This document shows, piece by piece, positions 1 to 6,971 of a DNA stretch of 64,000 nucleotides. Position numbers and translations under genes: made by a program. The notes under the pieces were generated by a model, which made no database searches, was not told where the DNA came from, and worked only from the letters and a program-made list of their open reading frames with translations. The stretch is from Tautonia sp040717455 (lineage in GTDB: Bacteria; Planctomycetota; Planctomycetia; Isosphaerales; Isosphaeraceae): assembly GCF_040717455.1 (NCBI RefSeq), contig NZ_JBFEFH010000032.1, positions 1 through 64,000 on the forward strand. The letters run 5' to 3'. How positions within the stretch are numbered: the first letter of the stretch is position 1; every line of letters begins with the position of its first letter.

Positions 1-89
1 CCGAAGACGCACCAGGACCGGGAGGTGCGTCTTCGGGGACGCCACGGCACCCTACGGGACGACGGGACGGCGAAACCCCGGGCCGTCCC
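1..89. terminator. Two consecutive hairpins at the window edge
   Basis: Positions 1-13 and 24-36 are a perfect 13-bp inverted repeat around a 10-base loop. Positions 64-71 and 82-89 form a second perfect 8-bp stem. There is no T-run, but the position before the gene at 283 suits termination of a gene left of the window. The 12-mer at 2-13 recurs at 1217-1228, just outside another palindromic block. No gene is supported in 1-282. Confidence 0.5.
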
Positions 90-282
90 CCGTCATCGCG
101 CTCCGGGGCGTGGCCGACTGCCCCCGGCGATGGTATGACAGTGCATCGTGAGCGCGGGCGGGCTTCGGCCTTGCCGGTCGGTCCCAGGGATCGATTCCCC
201 GACCGCAGGCCGGATGTCCTGACCTGCCGACCCACCGTCCCCACCCCTGTTTTTTCCCCGAGATCCCCGACGAGGTGCCGCC

Positions 283-1137
283 GTGTCGAGTCAATCATTC
301 GAGCCCCTGACCCTGGGCGTCTGCAGCTGGAGCCTCCAGGTCACCAGCATCCCCGAGCTGAACCGCCTGCTCGCCGAGCTGGGGGTCAAGGCCACCCAGA
401 TCGCCTGCGGCGACCCGCACCACGCCTCCTGGGACGAGGGGGACGCCATGCCCCAGGCCGCCCTCGCCGCCGATTTCGCCATGACCGGCGCCATGCTCGG
501 CTTCCCCGGCGAGGACTACACCAGCCCCCAGATCATCAAGGAGACCGGCGGCTTCGGCCCCGAATCCCTCCGCGCCGAGCGCATCGATCGCCTCAAGTGG
601 GCCTTGAGCCGGACCAAAGAACTCGGCCTCACCCACCTCATGCTCCACGCCGGCTTCATCCCCCACCCCGGCGACCCCGGCCGCCCGGCCTTCCTCGACA
701 CCCTCCGCGAGGCCGGTCGACTCGCCGCCGAGCAGGGGATCACCCTCGCCTTCGAGACCGGCCAGGAGCCGGCCGACCTGCTCCGCCAGACCCTCGACGA
801 GCTGGCCTCCCCCACCCTCAAGGTCAACTTCGACCCGGCCAACATGCTCCTCTACGACATGGGCGACCCGATCCGGGCCGTCGAGATCCTCGGCCCCGAC
901 ATCGTCAGCGTCCACCTCAAGGACGCCCGACGCCCCACCACCCCCGGCCACTGGGGCGAGGAGGTCCCGCTCGGCCAGGGCGAGGTCGACATCCCCCGCT
1001 TCCTCGACACCCTCAAGGCCGTCGGCTACGCCGGCCCCCTGATGATCGAGCGCGAGGTCGGCGACCAGGCCGCCCGCATCCGCGACATCGGCCTCGGCCT
1101 CGACCTCGTCCGCGATCACCTGGCCCGGACCCCGTAA
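283..1137 (+). CDS. Sugar phosphate isomerase/epimerase family protein (TIM barrel)
   Basis: A 284-residue protein of the xylose-isomerase-like TIM-barrel family (AP endonuclease 2 fold), whose members isomerise or epimerise sugars using divalent metal. The expected ligand set is visible: E158 in FETG, D184 in NFDPAN, H211 in HLKD and E256 near the C-terminus. There is no signal peptide, so it is likely cytoplasmic. The start is GTG at 283, chosen because GAGG at 272-275 lies 7 bases upstream and the family N-terminus (LGVCSWSL) follows directly. It stands alone, so the substrate cannot be told. Confidence 0.85.
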   Translation: MSSQSFEPLTLGVCSWSLQVTSIPELNRLLAELGVKATQIACGDPHHASWDEGDAMPQAALAADFAMTGAMLGFPGEDYTSPQIIKETGGFGPESLRAERIDRLKWALSRTKELGLTHLMLHAGFIPHPGDPGRPAFLDTLREAGRLAAEQGITLAFETGQEPADLLRQTLDELASPTLKVNFDPANMLLYDMGDPIRAVEILGPDIVSVHLKDARRPTTPGHWGEEVPLGQGEVDIPRFLDTLKAVGYAGPLMIEREVGDQAARIRDIGLGLDLVRDHLARTP

Positions 1138-1216
1138 TCCCCCGCGTTGACCTCCGAGGCCCCCGATTGACGGATGACGTCGCGTCGGTGTCGGTTCTGG
1201 GGTCCCGTCGAGTCCT

Positions 1217-1326
1217 CGAAGACGCACCCCGGGGCGGCCCCGGTTGCTCGCCAACCGGGGCGGCGCAGCCGCGTGAGGCCGCCCCGAAATCGCTCGGCGC
1301 CCCGCGCCCTCGGTTGGCGAGCAACA
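1217..1326. repeat. Nested palindromic block in the 1138-1562 intergenic gap
   Basis: Arms 1243-1257 and 1311-1325 are a perfect 15-bp inverted repeat. Inside lies a second pair, CGGGGCGGC near 1255-1263 and GCCGCCCCG near 1278-1286, and each outer arm can also fold into a small hairpin. The whole block could make one long branched stem. It lies after the isomerase gene and could terminate it, but there is no T-run, and the nested layout resembles a mobile palindromic element. No gene is supported elsewhere in 1138-1562. Confidence 0.55.
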
Positions 1327-1562
1327 GGGGGTCACCCACGTATCGTGAATGCGGTGGAAGCCAGGCGATGGGAAACCCTCCTTCAGGCAACGATTCTCGG
1401 GAAGAACCGCCGCGATCGTCCCCCCCCGCACCGGAGCCACCGACGGCGTTGGCATGAGGCTTGCTCATCCCGATCCTCGATCACGATTCGCCCGATCCCG
1501 TTGACCGACCGCCCGTCGGGGTGGCGGACCGGATCGGCCTTCCAGGCAGGAGCATTCCGACC

Positions 1563-2066
1563 ATGCAACCGCGACACCGCCCGTCAACCGTCCCCGCCCT
1601 GATCCTCGGCGCCGGCCTGCTGCTCGCGACGCCGCCGGCCCCGGCGTCCGCCCAGGCCCCCGAACCCGGCCCGCAAGACCGCGGGGCCGCCGAACGCGCC
1701 GGGGAGCAGGTCGACCGCTTCCTCAATCGCCTCCAGCAGAACTTCCGCAACCTGTCCGACGACGTCCGCCAACGCGCCGCCGAGGTGCAGCAGCGGGTCG
1801 AAGACCTCGGCGTCGAGGCCCGCGTCTACAGCCGGATCCGCTGGGACAAGGCCCTGACCGGGGCCGAGATCGCCATCGAGTCCAAGGAAGGGGGCGTGGT
1901 CGTCCTGCACGGCACCGTGCCCGACGCCGACCTGCGCCGCAAGGCCGTCCGACTGGCCGTCGAGACCGTCGGCGTCGAACGGGTCCAGGATAACCTAACC
2001 ATCGCCGCCGTGGCGCCGGCCGACGATCCCGCCTCGGCCCCCGCGCCGGCCGAGTCTCCTCGCTGA
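1563..2066 (+). CDS. Exported BON-domain protein
   Basis: A 167-residue protein with an N-terminal signal peptide (hydrophobic ALILGAGLLLATPPA, then APASAQA, a likely signal peptidase I site). A charged helical stretch follows, then one BON domain over roughly residues 75-160 with the family pattern of a short helix, strand and conserved glycine (VVVLHGTVPDADLRRKAV, then VQDNLTI). BON domains are periplasmic or membrane-associated and are thought to bind phospholipid. The start at 1563 is preferred over the in-frame start at 1461 because it puts the signal peptide at the N-terminus. It is monocistronic. Confidence 0.8.
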   Translation: MQPRHRPSTVPALILGAGLLLATPPAPASAQAPEPGPQDRGAAERAGEQVDRFLNRLQQNFRNLSDDVRQRAAEVQQRVEDLGVEARVYSRIRWDKALTGAEIAIESKEGGVVVLHGTVPDADLRRKAVRLAVETVGVERVQDNLTIAAVAPADDPASAPAPAESPR

Positions 2067-2380
2067 ACTCCCCTTCGCGATCGGCCCCGGCACGCATCCA
2101 TCCCCGAGGGCGTCCGACGCCCCCGGGCTGCGGGGGTCGGCGTCATCCGCGCTTGCTGCCGGGGCGGCCCGGCGATCGACCCGCACTCACGAGCGAAGCC
2201 GTGCTGCCGATCGGGAAGGGCTCCCGCCGGCAACACGGCCTTCAATCATCCAGACAAACCGGCATCACCAACGAGGTGGGCGACAAACGCAGCCAAACGA
2301 GACCGGTAACTTAAGAGGGGGGGAGGGCGTCGGGCGTCGGCAATCCCAAACAACGATGGATCGGCCAAAGGTGAGGGTGA
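2067..2380. other. Intergenic region between convergent genes
   Basis: These 314 bases lie between the BON gene and the ArsR-type gene, which converge. GGGCGTC at 2108-2114 and GACGCCC at 2116-2122 form a GC-rich hairpin shortly after the BON stop, a plausible terminator without a T-run. A purine-rich stretch followed by GGGCGTC in direct repeat lies near 2320-2341. No coding signal was seen. Confidence 0.45.
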
Positions 2381-2764
2381 TCAGACGATGGCGTCGACCA
2401 CCTGGGCCAGTTCCCGGCCGGCATCGGTCAGGTAGTAATAATTATGCTTGCCCGTCCGTCGCGGCTCGATCAACCGGCCGTGACGCAGCAGGGCCAGGTG
2501 ATGGCTGACGGCCGGCTGGCTGGTCGAGCCCAGGTCGGTGCAGAGCTCGGAGACGTTGCGTTCCTTCTCGGTCAGCAACATCAAGACTTGCAGCCGGGTC
2601 GGATCCGACACCTGTTTGAGCAGCTCGGCGGCCTGCCGGACGTTGGCCGACGGGCCCTTGCCCCGCTTCGGGGCGGATCGGCGGGCCGTGGCGGTCGCGG
2701 TCGAGGAGGCCGAAGACTTCGACGCGCCGGCAGACTTCGTCGCGGTGGTCGACTTTGAAGGCAT
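2381..2764 (-). CDS. ArsR-family winged-helix transcriptional regulator with a basic low-complexity tail
   Basis: A 127-residue protein. Residues about 42-125 form an ArsR-type winged helix: LLKQVSDPTRLQVLMLL, then the recognition helix region SQPAVSHHLALLRHGRLI, and the wing around RRTGKHNYYYLT. The first 40 residues are almost all Ser, Thr, Ala and Lys, a histone-H1-like tail that most ArsR proteins lack. The arsenic-sensing ELCVCDL motif is absent; only one Cys (ELCTDL) remains, so the ligand is unknown. It is monocistronic with its own promoter upstream. Confidence 0.85.
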   Translation of the reverse strand: MPSKSTTATKSAGASKSSASSTATATARRSAPKRGKGPSANVRQAAELLKQVSDPTRLQVLMLLTEKERNVSELCTDLGSTSQPAVSHHLALLRHGRLIEPRRTGKHNYYYLTDAGRELAQVVDAIV

Positions 2765-2881
2765 GTGCGGAACTCAGACATCGTTCAGGAAAGGAAATCG
2801 GCCCACGACTCCACGATCGCCGCAAGCCACGTCATGCAATGCAGCGGAAAGCGCATGCATGGGCATGAGCATTCCGTCGTA

Positions 2882-2908
2882 ATTATACTTAAGTCGCCAG
2901 GGAGTCAA
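2882..2908 (-). promoter_or_regulatory. Candidate sigma70-type promoter of the ArsR-type gene
   Basis: On the minus strand, TTGACT (2908-2903) and a perfect TATAAT (2887-2882) are separated by 15 bp, slightly short. The patch is AT-rich in a GC-rich region. It would give a leader of about 110 bases before the start at 2764. Imperfect dyads built on ATGCA/TGCAT lie in that leader (about 2834-2862) and could be an operator for autoregulation. That last point is inference. Confidence 0.5.
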
Positions 2909-3088
2909 GCACCGTTGCAAAAGATGTTCGTCATGAGCAACCGTCACGGGGGAAATGCACCCTCGTATGCATCCTCAGGGCGTGATTGATCGAGACGCGA
3001 GACGCGAGGCAACGACTGCCGAGGGCCCGTCGACGGGCCGACCATCGCGCGGAGCCCGCCGCCCGGCCCGGCGGAGCAGGGAACAGGC

Positions 3089-3118
3089 TTGCATCGGAAC
3101 GGCTGTTCAGGTTACAAT
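3089..3118 (+). promoter_or_regulatory. Candidate sigma70-type promoter of csrA
   Basis: TTGCAT (3089-3094), an 18-bp spacer, then TACAAT (3113-3118) about 60 bases before the csrA start. A strong Shine-Dalgarno AGGAGGT sits at 3163-3169, 8 bases from the ATG, and contains a GGA. CsrA binds GGA motifs near Shine-Dalgarno sites, so autoregulation is possible. The rest of 2765-3177 holds no gene that I can support. Confidence 0.5.
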
Positions 3119-3177
3119 CCGCCCGGCCCTGAGGTCTTGTCCCCATTGGCCCCCGAGGACGCAGGAGGTCCCGCACC

Positions 3178-3432
3178 ATGTTGGTCTTGAGCCGCAAGAT
3201 CGGGGAACGGATTCGGATCGGAGACACCGTGACCTTGACCGTGGTCCGCGTCCACGGCGACAAGGTCCGCCTGGGCATCGAGGCGCCCGACACCGTGAGC
3301 ATCCATCGCGAGGAGGTCTATCAGCGGCTGCAGCACGGCCCGGCGCCGGCCGCCGACGCCCCGGCCCCCGACGACCCGGACGTCGGGGCGCCGGCCGACG
3401 CCTCCTTGTCGAGCGGCCCCTCGCGCCGCTAA
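3178..3432 (+). CDS. csrA: Carbon storage regulator CsrA
   Basis: An 84-residue RNA-binding regulator that controls translation and stability of target mRNAs as a dimer. The CsrA core is complete: MLVLSRKIGERIRIGD, then VTLTVVRVHGDKVRLGIEAPD and the RNA-contacting stretch VSIHREEVYQRLQ. The usual protein is about 60-70 residues. Here an extra 25-residue tail rich in Ala, Pro and Asp follows. The start has an excellent Shine-Dalgarno sequence. The last codons overlap a promoter-like element at 3406-3435. Confidence 0.95.
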   Translation: MLVLSRKIGERIRIGDTVTLTVVRVHGDKVRLGIEAPDTVSIHREEVYQRLQHGPAPAADAPAPDDPDVGAPADASLSSGPSRR

Positions 3433-3435
3433 AGT
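3406..3435 (+). promoter_or_regulatory. Promoter-like element, copy 1
   Basis: TTGTCG (3406-3411), an 18-bp GC-rich spacer, then TAAAGT (3430-3435), which includes the csrA stop codon. A near-identical element with the same spacing occurs at 5927-5956 before the decarboxylase gene. This copy lies 160 bases before the threonine synthase start and could drive it. The repeated sequence and spacing are seen; promoter function is inferred. Confidence 0.4.
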
Positions 3436-3595
3436 ACAAGGGCCTGGCGACCTGGCGACGGCCCGCTCGACCGCGTTCCTCGAACACGCGGGCCGACCCG
3501 GCCCGCCGGATCGGGGGAGTGCGGGTCGCTCGGTCACCCGACCGACCCTCGTGCCACGCCGCCAATCCGCTCGGAACGCCGCGAGGAACGCCGCG

Positions 3596-5044
3596 ATGAC
3601 CGTCTCGACCTCGACCCTGCCCCGGACCGACACCGACCTGGCCTATCAGCGCTGCATCAACCCGCGTTGCGGTGTCACCCTGCCGGTCGATCGCGCCGTC
3701 TTCTCCTGCCCCGACTGCGGCGACCTGCTCGACGTCATCTACGACTGGGACCGCCTGCCGGTCCCGTCCCGCCTGAGCGACTTCGAGGCAAAGTGGTCGC
3801 GGCGGCTCGACCCGCTCTGCTTCTCCGGCGTCTGGCGGTTCCACGACCTGATGCCCTTCGTCCCGCCGGAGAAGGTCGTCACCATCGGCGAGGGGCAGAC
3901 CTTGCTCCGCCCCTCGACCAAGGCCGCCCAGTACGTCGGCGTCAACGAGGGGAACCTCCTGCTCCAGTACGAGGGGATGAACCCCTCGGGCAGCTTCAAA
4001 GACAACGGCATGACCGCCGCCTTCAGCCACGCCAACATGGTCGGGGCCCGCCGCGTCGCCTGCGCCAGCACGGGCAACACCTCGGCCTCTTTGGCCGTCT
4101 TCTGCTCGGCCACCGACTTCGGCTTCAAGGCGATCATCTTCATCGGCTCGGGCAAGATCGCCTACGGCAAGCTCGCCCAGGCCCTCGACCACGGCGCCCT
4201 GACGATCCAGATCGTCGGCGACTTCGACGACGCCCTGGCCCGGGTCCGCGAGGTGGCCGACCGCCTCGGCATCTACCTGATGAACTCGGTCAACCCCTTC
4301 CGCCTCGAAGGCCAGAAGGCGGTGATGCTCCGGGTCCTCGAGGCCCTCGGCTGGGAGGTCCCCGACTGGATCGTCGTGCCGGGCGGCAACCTCGGCAACT
4401 CGTCGGCCTTCGGCAAGGCCTTCCAGGAGCTGCACTACCTCGGCCTGATCGACCGCATCCCCCGCCTGGCGGTCATCAACGCCGCCGGGGCCCAGACCCT
4501 CGACCAGCTCGTCCGCTCCCGCGGCCTGCTCTGGAACAGCGGCCTGCCGGACGAGTCGATCTCGAAGGCCTACTACGACCACCTCGACCTGGAGCACATC
4601 CGGGCCTCGACCATCGCCTCGGCCATCGAGATCAACCGCCCGGTCAACCTGAAGAAGTGCCTCCGGGCGCTCGACGTCTGCGACGGCGTCGTCCGGCAGG
4701 TCTCCGACCAGGAGATCATGGACGCCAAGGCCCGCGTCGGGGCCGGCGGCCTCGGGTGCGAACCGGCCTCGGCCGCCAGCGTCGCCGGGGCGAAGCGGCT
4801 CCGGGAGGAAGGGATCATCGCCCCGTCCGATCGGGTCGTCTGCATCCTGACCGGCCACCAGCTCAAGGACCCGAACGCGACGGTCGCCTACCACTCGGCC
4901 GACCGCGAGGAGTTCGATCGCGTGCTCGGCTCGCGGGGGGTCAAGCGGGCCGGCTTCGCCAACCGGCCGGTCGTCGTCCCGAACGAGCTGGACGCGATCA
5001 TCCGGACCATCGGCCTCTACTCCGACGCCCCGCCGACGGCCTGA
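3596..5044 (+). CDS. thrC: Threonine synthase
   Basis: A 482-residue PLP enzyme converting O-phosphohomoserine to threonine, the last step of threonine synthesis. The N-terminus carries a small Cys-rich ribbon (C20, C25, C38, C41). The PLP lysine is K135 in NPSGSFKDNGM, and the phosphate-binding glycine loop is PGGNLGNSSAFGKAF. The ATG at 3596 is preferred over GTG 3551 because GAGGAA lies 7 bases upstream. dapB follows 49 bases later, so two aspartate-family pathway genes are probably co-transcribed. Confidence 0.93.
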   Translation: MTVSTSTLPRTDTDLAYQRCINPRCGVTLPVDRAVFSCPDCGDLLDVIYDWDRLPVPSRLSDFEAKWSRRLDPLCFSGVWRFHDLMPFVPPEKVVTIGEGQTLLRPSTKAAQYVGVNEGNLLLQYEGMNPSGSFKDNGMTAAFSHANMVGARRVACASTGNTSASLAVFCSATDFGFKAIIFIGSGKIAYGKLAQALDHGALTIQIVGDFDDALARVREVADRLGIYLMNSVNPFRLEGQKAVMLRVLEALGWEVPDWIVVPGGNLGNSSAFGKAFQELHYLGLIDRIPRLAVINAAGAQTLDQLVRSRGLLWNSGLPDESISKAYYDHLDLEHIRASTIASAIEINRPVNLKKCLRALDVCDGVVRQVSDQEIMDAKARVGAGGLGCEPASAASVAGAKRLREEGIIAPSDRVVCILTGHQLKDPNATVAYHSADREEFDRVLGSRGVKRAGFANRPVVVPNELDAIIRTIGLYSDAPPTA

Positions 5045-5093
5045 GCCGGGCCCCGGCCCGGACCCTCATTCCCCCCTTCGGAGACGACCGACC

Positions 5094-5903
5094 GTGAGCG
5101 CTGGACCCCTGAACCTTGCCATGCACGGCGCGACCGGCCGGATGGGTGCCCGGATCCTCTCCCTGATCGACGAGGCCGACGACCTGACCCTGACCGCGGC
5201 CATCGAGCGGGCCGAGCACCCCCGGATCGGCGGCGACGTGGGGCCGATCGTCGGCCTCGGCCCGCTCGGCGTCTGCCTGGGCAGCGCGATCGAGCCGGGC
5301 ACGCCCGTCGACGTGGTCATCGACTTCTCGGTCCCCGAGGCCTCGCTGGCCATCGGCCGCTGGTGCGGCGAGCACGGCGTCCCGCTGGTCGTCGGCACGA
5401 CCGGCTTCGAGCCGGCCCAGCGGACCGAGCTGGAGCAGCTGGCCGACCGCATCCCGATCCTCATCGCGGCGAACTTCAGCAAGGCCGTCAACCTGCTCTT
5501 CCACCTCGTCGGCGTGGCGGCCCGCACGCTCGGCCAGTCGGCCGACATCGAGATCGTCGAGCGGCACCACCGCTTCAAGAAGGACGCCCCGAGCGGCACG
5601 GCCCTCCGCCTGGCCGAGGTGGCGGCCGAAGGCATCCAGACCGACCGATTCGTGCATGGCAGGCACGGCCTGGTCGGCGAGCGGCCGACCGGCGAGATCG
5701 GCCTGCACGCGCTTCGGACCGGCGACAACCCCGGCGAGCACACCGTCGTCTTCGGCCTGATGGGCGAATGCCTGGAGCTGTCGCACCGCGCCCTGAACCG
5801 CGACGGCTTCTCCCGGGGGGCGCTCGACGCCGCCCGCTACCTGGCCGGCAAGCCGCCGGGACGGTACGCGATGGAAGACCTGTTGCAGCTTGGGGACCGA
5901 TAA
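5094..5903 (+). CDS. dapB: 4-hydroxy-tetrahydrodipicolinate reductase
   Basis: A 269-residue NAD(P)H-dependent reductase of the diaminopimelate/lysine pathway. The N-terminal Rossmann motif is HGATGRMGARIL. The family active-site segment ERHHRFKKDAPSGTALRLAE, with catalytic His and Lys and the substrate-binding GT, is intact. The length is normal. The start is GTG with GGAG about 10 bases upstream. It follows thrC on the same strand. Confidence 0.94.
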   Translation: MSAGPLNLAMHGATGRMGARILSLIDEADDLTLTAAIERAEHPRIGGDVGPIVGLGPLGVCLGSAIEPGTPVDVVIDFSVPEASLAIGRWCGEHGVPLVVGTTGFEPAQRTELEQLADRIPILIAANFSKAVNLLFHLVGVAARTLGQSADIEIVERHHRFKKDAPSGTALRLAEVAAEGIQTDRFVHGRHGLVGERPTGEIGLHALRTGDNPGEHTVVFGLMGECLELSHRALNRDGFSRGALDAARYLAGKPPGRYAMEDLLQLGDR

Positions 5904-5926
5904 TTCCGGGCGATCGGCGGTTCGCC

Positions 5927-5956
5927 TTGTCGAGCGGCCCCTTGCCTCGCTATCGT
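5927..5956 (+). promoter_or_regulatory. Promoter-like element, copy 2
   Basis: TTGTCG (5927-5932), an 18-bp spacer, then TATCGT (5951-5956). The first 17 bases, including CTTGTCGAGCGGCCCCT, match copy 1 at 3406. Transcription from here would start about 45 bases before the GTG at 6007, a sensible leader length. Promoter function is inferred. Confidence 0.45.
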
Positions 5957-6006
5957 GGCTCCGCCCGAAGGTCGGGTGGAGAGAATGCATCCAGGAGGGT
6001 TCGGAC

Positions 6007-6939
6007 GTGAGGACGGTGATCACCGGCGGGGCGGGGTTCGTGGGGTCGCACCTGTGCGAGCGGTTCCTGGGCGAGGGGCACGAGGTCGTCTGCGTCGACA
6101 ACCTCCTGACCGGCCTCGAGCGGAACATCGCACACCTGCGCAACGAGCCCGGCTTCAGCTTCGTGCTGCATAACATCTCGGAGCCGTTGACGATCGACGG
6201 CCCGGTCGATCACATCCTGCACTTCGCCAGCCCGGCCAGCCCGGCCGACTACCTGGCCCACCCGATCCCGACCCTGAAGGTCGGCTCGCTCGGCACGCAC
6301 AATGCGCTCGGCCTGGCCAAGGCCAAGGACGCCCGCTTCCTGCTGGCGAGCACCTCGGAGGTCTACGGCGACCCCGAGGTCCACCCGCAGCGGGAGGATT
6401 ACTGGGGCCACGTGAACCCGATCGGCCCCCGGGGCTGCTACGACGAGGCCAAGCGGTTCGCCGAGGCGATCACGATGGCCTATCACCGCTACCACGGGGT
6501 CGAGACGCGGATCGTCCGGATCTTCAACACCTACGGCCCCCGGATGCGCCTGAACGACGGCCGCGTCTTGCCGGCCTTCATGAGCCAGGTCCTGCGGGGC
6601 GAGCCGCTGACCGTCTTCGGCGAGGGGCAACAGACACGCAGTTTCTGCTATGTCGATGACCTGGTGGATGGCATCTACCGGCTCCTGCTCTCCGACGAAT
6701 CGATGCCGGTCAATATCGGCAATCCTTCGGAGATCACGGTCCTGGAACTGGCCCAGGAGATCATCGCGATGGTGCCCAACACCAAGAGCACCATCGACTA
6801 CCGGCCCTTGCCGCAGGACGACCCCAAGCGGCGGCGGCCCGACATCACCCGGGCCCGCGAGATCCTGGGCTGGGAGCCGAAGGTCGAGCGGGCCGACGGC
6901 CTGAAGCGGACCCTGGAGTTTTTCCGGTCGGTGGTCTGA
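6007..6939 (+). CDS. UDP-glucuronate decarboxylase (UDP-xylose synthase), SDR family
   Basis: A 310-residue extended short-chain dehydrogenase. The NAD motif TGGAGFVGSHLCERF is at the very N-terminus. The segment NPIGPRGCYDEAKR holds the YxxxK catalytic pair in the context typical of UDP-glucuronate decarboxylases, and RIFNTYGPRMRLNDGRVLPAF follows as expected. It would make UDP-xylose for surface polysaccharide. The GTG at 6007 is chosen because AGGAGG lies at 5993-5998, 8 bases upstream; an in-frame start at 5890 would add a meaningless extension overlapping dapB. A related nucleotide-sugar epimerase is the alternative. Confidence 0.88.
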   Translation: MRTVITGGAGFVGSHLCERFLGEGHEVVCVDNLLTGLERNIAHLRNEPGFSFVLHNISEPLTIDGPVDHILHFASPASPADYLAHPIPTLKVGSLGTHNALGLAKAKDARFLLASTSEVYGDPEVHPQREDYWGHVNPIGPRGCYDEAKRFAEAITMAYHRYHGVETRIVRIFNTYGPRMRLNDGRVLPAFMSQVLRGEPLTVFGEGQQTRSFCYVDDLVDGIYRLLLSDESMPVNIGNPSEITVLELAQEIIAMVPNTKSTIDYRPLPQDDPKRRRPDITRAREILGWEPKVERADGLKRTLEFFRSVV

Positions 6940-6971
6940 TCTGAACGCGGCGAGCCTGCGGGCCCCGCGGC

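Noticed and set aside
2381..2764. Arsenic-responsive ArsR with an ars operon
   Set aside because: The paired Cys of the ELCVCDL motif is missing and no arsenic resistance genes are near.
3107..4894. A 595-codon minus-strand frame opposite thrC
   Set aside because: Shadow of threonine synthase; no signal, no family, antisense composition.
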